From NCBI GenBank assembly GCA_016285815.1, contig JAEERN010000165.1, positions 1 through 11,227 of the forward strand: 11,227 bases of DNA. Reading direction: 5' to 3'. Numbering within the stretch: position 1 is the first letter of the stretch; each line of letters starts with the position of its first letter. The notes below the pieces were generated by a model, which saw nothing but the letters and a program-made list of their open reading frames with translations, made no database searches and had not been told where the DNA came from. The DNA comes from Clostridiales bacterium. Its GTDB lineage: Bacteria; Bacillota; Clostridia; Oscillospirales; QAMX01. The position numbers and the translations under genes are program-made. Shown here piece by piece: positions 7,219 through 11,227 of the stretch.

Positions 7219-7245
7219 GACAGGCAGCTCCTTTTTCTTTGATTT

Positions 7246-7264
7246 GTCCCGCGCCCGGCGGGAC
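7246..7264 (-). other. Small hairpin between the zinc-ribbon and DUF4838 genes
   Basis: A perfect 7-bp stem (7246-7252 with 7258-7264) has a 5-base loop, in the 79-base gap upstream of the DUF4838 ribosome binding site. There is no T run. It is weaker than the hairpin at 5383-5408 and may be chance in GC-rich DNA. Confidence 0.3.
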
Positions 7265-7297
7265 GGAGGCGTGTTCAGGGGGGCGGAAGGGGGCGGC

Positions 7298-7492
7298 TCA
7301 GAGGCCGAAGAGGTCCATGGTCTCCGCCTCGTCCACCCACGAGGCGTCGGACCGGATCCCCGCCATCTTCGCGCCGCAGCGGGGACAGAAGAGATAGGGC
7401 CGGTCCGCCGCGGCGCGGCAGACCGAGCACTCGTACTCGTCGTCGTCGAACAGGTGGGTGTGCTGGATCCAGTGCGGCGATCGCCGTCTCAT
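7298..7492 (-). CDS. Small zinc-ribbon protein
   Basis: This 64-residue protein has one treble-clef or zinc-ribbon site made of C22, C25, C36 and C39 (CSVC and CPRC knuckles). The conserved-looking flanks are HTHLFDDDEYEC before it and SWVDEAE after it. I recall similar short proteins, with the order THLF...C..C...C..CGA.M...SWVDEAE, in many Clostridia and their phages, without assigned function. The ATG at 7492 is chosen because AAAGGAGGG precedes it by 7-8 bases; longer upstream frames overlap the hydrolase gene and are shadows. It starts 28 bases after the stop of the serine hydrolase gene, so the two are surely co-transcribed. A role as adaptor or nucleic-acid-binding protein is possible; none is shown. 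Confidence 0.8.
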   Translation of the reverse strand: MRRRSPHWIQHTHLFDDDEYECSVCRAAADRPYLFCPRCGAKMAGIRSDASWVDEAETMDLFGL

Positions 7493-7520
7493 GGCGGGTC
7501 CCTCCTTTGAAAAAAGTCCT

Positions 7521-8654
7521 TCAGCGGCCGCAGAAGGCGGACACGACCTCCCGCTCGAACTCGCGGGAGGTGACGGCGCCCGAGCCGAGGCCGCCGGCGA
7601 CGTTCTTGAACAGCACGGCGGAAAGCCGCCGCTCCGGGTCGGCGAAAAAGTGGGTCTCATAGGCGCCGCTCCATCCGAAGGCCCCGGGCAGCAGCGGCTG
7701 GTCCGGCCAGCTTTGCCGGCGGATGACGCGGACGGACAGGCCCCACGTCTCGCATCCCCCCTGCAGCGCGGGCGGCAGCGACGGCGCCGCCATGAGCCGG
7801 ACGGACTCCGGCGCGAGCACGCGGACGCCGCGCCAGCTTCCGCCGCCGCAGAGCATGGCGGCAAAGCGGGTATAGTCGGGCAGGGTGGAGTACAGCTGGG
7901 TCCCGCCGGCGCGGAACGTGACCGGCACGTTGGACAGGATCAGGTCCGTGGGCTTGGCGGGAACGGGATCCCCGCCGGAGCAGAAGTACATGACGGCCAG
8001 CCGGGAGAGCTGTTCCTCCGAGGGGGCGTAGGTGGTGTCCCGCATCCCCAGCGGGTCAAAGATCCGCTCCCGCAGGAACCGCTCGTATTCGGTGTCCGTG
8101 ACCATCTCCACGATGCGGCAGGCCACGTCGAAGGACTGGGTGGCGCTGTAGGCCGCGGCCGATCCGGGCTCGAAGTCCAGCAGCTGTTCGGCGTAGAGCG
8201 GGACGACGGAGGCCAGCGTCGCCTCCGGGCCGGCTTCGGCCAGCGCGGGGCAGGGCACCCGGCCCATGCCGAGGCCGCTGGAGTGGTTCAGAAGCATTTT
8301 GACGGTGATGGGCGTTTCGGCCGGATGCGACCCGACGACGCGCCCCTCGCCGTCGAACTCCGCCACGCGCATACGGGCAAAGCCCGGCAGATAGCGGGAG
8401 ACCTCGTCGTCCAGAGACAAAAGTCCCATCTCGCGGGCGAGCATCACCGCGGCCCCGGTCACGGGCTTGGTCATGGAGGCCAGCCGCATGACGGCGTTCC
8501 GGTCCAGCGGCCGCCCGGCGGCCACGTCCGCCAGGCCCAGCGCGTTTTCGCACACGATCTCGCCGTCCAGACTGACGGTGTAGGACGCGCACGTCATCTC
8601 CCGCGCGGCGATGTGATCGTTCAGGATCCTGTCGAAGCCGGAAAGCACGTTCAT
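7521..8654 (-). CDS. Serine hydrolase, beta-lactamase/class C esterase family
   Basis: The 377-residue protein has the penicillin-binding-protein/beta-lactamase fold (Pfam Beta-lactamase, COG1680). S60-M-T-K63 is the nucleophile motif, Y169-S-A is the Tyr motif in place of YxN, and GWSG (327-330) sits where class C enzymes have KTG or HxG. NHSSGLG (123-129) and FDPLGMRDT (199-207) are family hallmarks. With no signal peptide, it is more likely a cytoplasmic esterase or amidase than a cell-wall enzyme or a resistance beta-lactamase. AAGGAGG lies about 8 bases before the ATG. It is the first gene of the five-gene operon, transcribed from the promoter at 8696-8725 and divergent from tetR. Substrate unknown; a role in cleaving an acyl or lactyl ester is only a guess. 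Confidence 0.9.
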   Translation of the reverse strand: MNVLSGFDRILNDHIAAREMTCASYTVSLDGEIVCENALGLADVAAGRPLDRNAVMRLASMTKPVTGAAVMLAREMGLLSLDDEVSRYLPGFARMRVAEFDGEGRVVGSHPAETPITVKMLLNHSSGLGMGRVPCPALAEAGPEATLASVVPLYAEQLLDFEPGSAAAYSATQSFDVACRIVEMVTDTEYERFLRERIFDPLGMRDTTYAPSEEQLSRLAVMYFCSGGDPVPAKPTDLILSNVPVTFRAGGTQLYSTLPDYTRFAAMLCGGGSWRGVRVLAPESVRLMAAPSLPPALQGGCETWGLSVRVIRRQSWPDQPLLPGAFGWSGAYETHFFADPERRLSAVLFKNVAGGLGSGAVTSREFEREVVSAFCGR

Positions 8655-8682
8655 GGAAAGACCTCCTTCGAAAGCCCGTTTT

Positions 8683-8697
8683 GTGGTCCGACACCAC
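8683..8697. promoter_or_regulatory. Candidate operator at the operon start site
   Basis: GTGGT (8683-8687) and ACCAC (8693-8697) form a perfect inverted repeat with a 5-base centre. It covers the predicted start (about 8689) and the edge of the -10 box of the operon promoter. Its size fits a TetR-family site, but a short dyad can arise by chance. Confidence 0.4.
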
Positions 8698-8725
8698 TAT
8701 AACATACCCCGCGCGGGTTTGTCAA
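8696..8725 (-). promoter_or_regulatory. Sigma-A promoter of the five-gene operon
   Basis: On the minus strand TTGACA (8725-8720) is followed after 18 bases by TATAGT (8701-8696). The predicted start near 8689 gives a 35-base leader ending in AAGGAGG and the ATG at 8654. The spacer holds a 10-bp palindrome, CCCGCGCGGG (8708-8717). Confidence 0.85.
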
Positions 8726-8746
8726 GAAGGGCTTTTCCTTGACAAA
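8718..8746. promoter_or_regulatory. Inverted repeat spanning both divergent -35 boxes
   Basis: TTTGTCAAG (8718-8726) and CTTGACAAA (8738-8746) are perfect 9-bp inverted copies with an 11-base centre. Each arm contains one promoter's TTGACA plus matching flanking bases (C before, AA after), which is more symmetry than two -35 boxes need. A dimeric regulator bound here could block both promoters. Confidence 0.6.
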
Positions 8747-8767
8747 GCGTCCGGCCCGCCGTATAAT
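8739..8767 (+). promoter_or_regulatory. Sigma-A promoter of tetR
   Basis: TTGACA (8739-8744) and TATAAT (8762-8767) are both perfect consensus with exactly 17 bases between. The predicted start near 8774 gives a leader of about 60 bases. Such a strong promoter for a regulator usually implies repression of itself. Confidence 0.92.
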
Positions 8768-8785
8768 TAAAACGCGGCGGGCCGG
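8751..8785. promoter_or_regulatory. Candidate operator: 11-bp inverted repeat around the tetR -10 box
   Basis: CCGGCCCGCCG (8751-8761) and CGGCGGGCCGG (8775-8785) are perfect inverted copies flanking the 13-base AT-rich segment that holds TATAAT and the start site. Only the right arm is transcribed, so this acts as DNA, not as an RNA hairpin. It is well placed for self-repression by TetR. Confidence 0.55.
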
Positions 8786-8835
8786 GCCGGAGACGGGCGG
8801 CGCGCGGCGAGCTTCGGGTGAGGGGAGGCGAGCGC

Positions 8836-9522
8836 ATGGGCGCCAAGGGCGACGCGGCCCGGAGCCGGATCCTGACGGCGGCGGAGGAGCTGTTCGCCAC
8901 CAGAGGGTATTCCGGCGTCACCATGAAGGACGTCTGCGGGGCTGCGGGGCTGTCCCGGGGCGGCCTGTACCGCTATTACGCCTCGACGGAGGACATTTTC
9001 GCCGCGCTGATCGAGCGGGAACAGGCCCACGCCTTCGACATGCTCGCCCGGGCGGTCTCCAGCGAGATCGGGCCGGACAGCATGCTGTTCATGTTCCTGC
9101 GGCGGCGGGCGGTCAAGCTGTTGGACCGGGAGAACAGCTTTGAGAACGCCATCTCCGAGTTCGCCGCCAACAGCGAGCGCGGACGGGAGCTGTTGGCCGT
9201 CCGCGCGAAGAACGCCGTGGCCGTGACGGCGGAGATGATCCGGCTGGGCTGTGAGGCCGGAAAGTTCTCGTGCGCCGATCCGGAGACCATGGCGCTGCAC
9301 TTCATGTGGCTCATGGAGGGGATGGCCAAGCACGACGCGCTGATCCCCGTCGCCGAGGCGGACGTGGACGCGCTCTTCGAGCGCTTCCGCGAGATGCTGA
9401 ACTGTTCGGACGACAGCCCCGCGGCCACGCGCCCGTCCCGCGAGGCCATGGAGGCCTTTCGCGCGTGGCAGGCGGAGTCCGCCGCCGCGCCGGGCGAGAG
9501 CGCGGCGGACACGGTCCGCTGA
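8836..9522 (+). CDS. TetR/AcrR-family transcriptional regulator
   Basis: The 228-residue protein begins with a TetR DNA-binding domain (about 8-55). It has RSRILTAAEELFATRGYSGVTM (10-30) and the recognition helix in AGLSRGGLYRYYAS (37-50). The rest (about 60-195) is an all-helical, poorly conserved ligand and dimer domain, and the last 35 residues are a polar Ala/Glu/Ser tail. The ATG at 8836 is chosen because GGGGAGG lies 7 bases before it; GTG 8818, six codons upstream, would place that site inside the gene. The gene has its own consensus promoter and its own terminator (9541-9587). It is divergent from the five-gene operon, so that operon and tetR itself are the likely targets. The inducer is unknown, perhaps a substrate or product of the operon enzymes. 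Confidence 0.92.
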   Translation: MGAKGDAARSRILTAAEELFATRGYSGVTMKDVCGAAGLSRGGLYRYYASTEDIFAALIEREQAHAFDMLARAVSSEIGPDSMLFMFLRRRAVKLLDRENSFENAISEFAANSERGRELLAVRAKNAVAVTAEMIRLGCEAGKFSCADPETMALHFMWLMEGMAKHDALIPVAEADVDALFERFREMLNCSDDSPAATRPSREAMEAFRAWQAESAAAPGESAADTVR

Positions 9523-9540
9523 TCCGTCCCCAAAAGAAAA

Positions 9541-9587
9541 AACGTCCGCCGCGGGCGGCCGATCCTCGGCCGCCCGCGGCGTTTTTT
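9541..9587 (+). terminator. Terminator of tetR
   Basis: A perfect 16-bp GC-rich stem (9547-9562 with 9566-9581; the innermost pairs are probably open) is followed by six T (9582-9587). It starts about 20 bases after the tetR stop and separates tetR from the surface-protein gene. An A run before the stem (9535-9542) could give weak function on the other strand. Confidence 0.93.
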
Positions 9588-9651
9588 GCGGTCCGGACTT
9601 TTTTAAAAACGGCGGGACAGATAAGAATATTAAAAAAAGCTGCGTTCGCTA
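9588..9651. other. AT-rich intergenic spacer
   Basis: This short stretch between the tetR terminator and the next promoter holds A and T runs (for example 9599-9608 and 9631-9637) that contrast with the GC-rich surroundings. The A tract lies just upstream of the -35 box and may help RNA polymerase bind. No gene is seen. Confidence 0.4.
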
Positions 9652-9681
9652 TTGAAAAAACGCGGCAGACTGTGTTATAAT
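9652..9681 (+). promoter_or_regulatory. Extended -10 sigma-A promoter of the LRR surface protein
   Basis: TTGAAA (9652-9657) is followed after 18 bases by TATAAT (9676-9681), preceded by TGT, which forms an extended -10 (TGnTATAAT). The predicted start near 9688 gives a leader of about 50 bases that includes a tandem 8-base repeat (9699-9714). Confidence 0.85.
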
Positions 9682-9737
9682 CGAAGAAGAAAACCGGGCC
9701 GGAAGGCCGGAAGGAAAGAGAAAAGGAGAAAGGCGAC

Positions 9738-11227
9738 GTGAATACGAAAACGGAGAAAAACCGGCATTTCTTTGCGGCGGCCGCAGCGATCCTGGCCGCG
9801 GCGCTGCTGCTGGGTCTGCTGCCGCTGCTCGGAGCGGGCGCGCACGCGGAGACCAGCGGCGTGTATACCTATGAGGTGTCCGACGGCAAGGCCACGATCA
9901 CCAGATGCGACACGGCGGTGTCCGGCGCGCTGACGATCCCCGCCAAGCTGGGCGGATACCCGGTGACGGCGATCGGCGACGAGGCGTTTTGGCAGTGCTA
10001 TGATCTGACGAAGGTGACGATCCCGTCCGGCGTGACCGAGATCGGCACCGCCGCGTTCGGCCGGTGCAACGCGCTGACGGAGGTCGTCCTTCCCGCCGGG
10101 CTGGTCAGGCTGGGCACCAGAGCGTTCTTCGACTGCTACAGCCTGACGGCGATCACGCTGCCGGAGAGCCTGAAGATCATCGAGGACGGCGCGTTCCGGG
10201 CCTGCACCGCGCTGACGGCGCTGGCGATCCCGAAAAACGTGGAGGCCATCGGGATGGGCGCCTTCTGGAGCTGTATCGCCCTGAACGATCTGACGGTCGA
10301 CCCGGCCAACGGGGAATTCGTGATGCAGGACGGCGTGCTCTACGACAAGGCGAAGACGACGCTGGTCGCCGCGCCCGCGGCGGCGAGCGTTTCGATCCCC
10401 TCCACCGTCACGACTATCCAGGACTTTGCCTTCGCCGGGAATTACGCGATGACCAGCGTGACGATCCCGGCCAGTGTGACGAAGGTCGCTTACGGCCAGT
10501 TTGAGGACTGCGTCAACCTGACGTCGGTCTCGCTGCCTGCCGGAACGACGGAGATCGGGGACTATTCGTTTTACGGGTGTAGAGCGCTGCGGCAGATCGC
10601 GATCCCGGACGGCGTGACGTATATCGGGTTCTGCTCGTTCCAGCTCAGCGGTCTGACCGACGTCACGATCCCGGCGTCGGTGTTCGTTCTCGACACGGAC
10701 GCCTTCAAGCTCTGTCCGGATCTGAAGACGGTGCGGATCGCCAAGGGCGTGGACACGATCGGACACGAGGTGTTCGGCTGGTGCCCCGCGCTGACGGAGA
10801 TCTGGTGCGGCGCGGCCGAAAAGCCGCTCAACTGGTGCGACGACTGGCTCGGCGAGAACGACCCGGCGCCAACGGTCCACTGGGGCGAGCTTGCGCCTCC
10901 GTCCAACGTGACGGCCAAGGGGTTGACCGCGGGCGGGATCAAGGTGAGCTGGGGCCTGTCGGAAGGCGCCACGAAGTACAACGTGTACCGCAAGATCTCC
11001 GGCGGCAGCTGGGCCAACATCGGCTATTCCCGCACGAACAGCTATACCGACACCACCGCCGAGGCGGGAACGCTCTACTATTACCGCGTGCGCGCCCAGG
11101 TGAGCAAGACGACCAGCGCGTATTCTGCCAACGCCTCGGCCCGGTGGCTGGCGGCTCCCGCCGCGCCGACGCTGACCAACTACACCAGCGGCATCAAGGC
11201 CGTGTGGGGCGAAGTCAAGGGCGCGAC
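9738..11227 (+). CDS. Secreted BspA-like leucine-rich-repeat protein with fibronectin type III domains (3' end cut)
   Basis: The frame is open from GTG 9738 to the right edge (496 codons), with AAGGAG 9 bases before the start. Residues 1-37 are a signal peptide (basic n-region, long Ala/Leu core, cleavage after AHA37). From about 75 to 358 come some ten LRR_5 (BspA/TpLRR) repeats of the form V-x-x-IG-x-x-AF-x-x-C-x-x-L-T-x-V-x-IP. The repeat Cys residues fall exactly 23 apart (C87, C110, C133, C156, C179; then C258, C281; then C326, C349). A family-typical insert with QDGVLYDKAKTTLVAAP (197-213) breaks the series. A fibronectin type III domain follows (about 386-470) and another begins at about 473. 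Such proteins act outside the cell in adhesion or glycan binding. Wall anchor or further domains would lie beyond the window. Transcribed alone here. Confidence 0.92.
   Translation, partial: MNTKTEKNRHFFAAAAAILAAALLLGLLPLLGAGAHAETSGVYTYEVSDGKATITRCDTAVSGALTIPAKLGGYPVTAIGDEAFWQCYDLTKVTIPSGVTEIGTAAFGRCNALTEVVLPAGLVRLGTRAFFDCYSLTAITLPESLKIIEDGAFRACTALTALAIPKNVEAIGMGAFWSCIALNDLTVDPANGEFVMQDGVLYDKAKTTLVAAPAAASVSIPSTVTTIQDFAFAGNYAMTSVTIPASVTKVAYGQFEDCVNLTSVSLPAGTTEIGDYSFYGCRALRQIAIPDGVTYIGFCSFQLSGLTDVTIPASVFVLDTDAFKLCPDLKTVRIAKGVDTIGHEVFGWCPALTEIWCGAAEKPLNWCDDWLGENDPAPTVHWGELAPPSNVTAKGLTAGGIKVSWGLSEGATKYNVYRKISGGSWANIGYSRTNSYTDTTAEAGTLYYYRVRAQVSKTTSAYSANASARWLAAPAAPTLTNYTSGIKAVWGEVKGA

Noticed and set aside
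5353..7242. A 629-codon open frame on the plus strand, opposite the DUF4838 gene
   Set aside because: It is antisense to a well-supported gene, has no ribosome binding site, and its product is low-complexity Gly/Val/Arg/Asp, as expected from the reverse of GC-rich coding DNA.
7521..8654. Antibiotic-resistance beta-lactamase
   Set aside because: No signal peptide and altered YxN and KTG motifs; the operon context is metabolic.
8751..8785. The 11-bp inverted repeat as an RNA hairpin or terminator
   Set aside because: Its left arm lies upstream of the predicted tetR start, so the transcript would hold only one arm, and no T run follows.
9699..9714. Tandem CCGGAAGG repeat in the LRR gene leader
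   Set aside because: Only two 8-base copies; too short to support a repeat element or regulatory claim.
10000..10800. Periodic similarity at about 69 bases, resembling a CRISPR or tandem-repeat array
   Set aside because: The period is the 23-residue leucine-rich repeat; the DNA copies diverge and are coding throughout.
9675..10880. A 401-codon minus-strand frame opposite the LRR gene
   Set aside because: Its Arg/Asp/Val-rich repeats mirror the leucine-rich repeats on the other strand. The surface protein has a signal peptide, promoter and ribosome binding site; this frame has none.

Overview
The window is high-GC DNA with Gram-positive signals: strong AGGAGG-type ribosome binding sites, consensus sigma-A promoters, GTG starts and hairpin-plus-U terminators. 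Gene content (anaerobic GlpA-like FAD oxidoreductase, ferredoxin-tailed aldo/keto reductase, fermentative D-lactate dehydrogenase, BspA-type surface repeats) suggests a high-GC anaerobic member of the Clostridia, probably gut-associated (Oscillospirales-like). This is inferred from content, not from a marker gene. The window is almost fully coding, with no rRNA, tRNA, insertion sequence, prophage or CRISPR array seen.

Layout. (1) 1-1083, minus strand: 5' part of a GlpA/LhgO-type FAD oxidoreductase, cut by the left edge. It has a consensus promoter (1218-1246), an A/T-tract element upstream of it, and an intrinsic terminator inside the leader (1113-1179), which looks like transcription attenuation. 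(2) 1349-1789, plus: small helical protein of a conserved clostridial type. (3) 1800-1835: perfect hairpin terminator between convergent genes. (4) 1853-2935, minus: PstS-like lipoprotein with no transporter genes beside it. (5) 3160-8654, minus: five closely spaced genes that read as one operon. In transcription order they are a beta-lactamase-fold serine hydrolase, a 64-residue zinc-ribbon protein, a DUF4838 glycosidase-like protein, a ferredoxin-tailed aldo/keto reductase and a D-2-hydroxyacid (lactate) dehydrogenase, ending at a hairpin terminator (3119-3152). (6) 8836-9522, plus: a TetR/AcrR regulator divergent from that operon. (7) 9738 to the right edge, plus: N-terminal part of a secreted BspA-like leucine-rich-repeat protein that passes into fibronectin type III domains.

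How it may work together. The TetR gene and the five-gene operon have back-to-back promoters whose -35 boxes sit in the two arms of one perfect inverted repeat (8718-8746). Further dyads lie on each start region. This is the arrangement of a locally regulated catabolic cassette. All five operon products lack signal peptides, so the chemistry is probably cytoplasmic: an esterase/amidase-like and a glycosidase-like enzyme act first, then an aldehyde/ketone reductase and a hydroxyacid dehydrogenase. The substrate cannot be read from the sequence. This cassette is the best candidate in the window for an undescribed system; the other genes look like ordinary chromosomal content.
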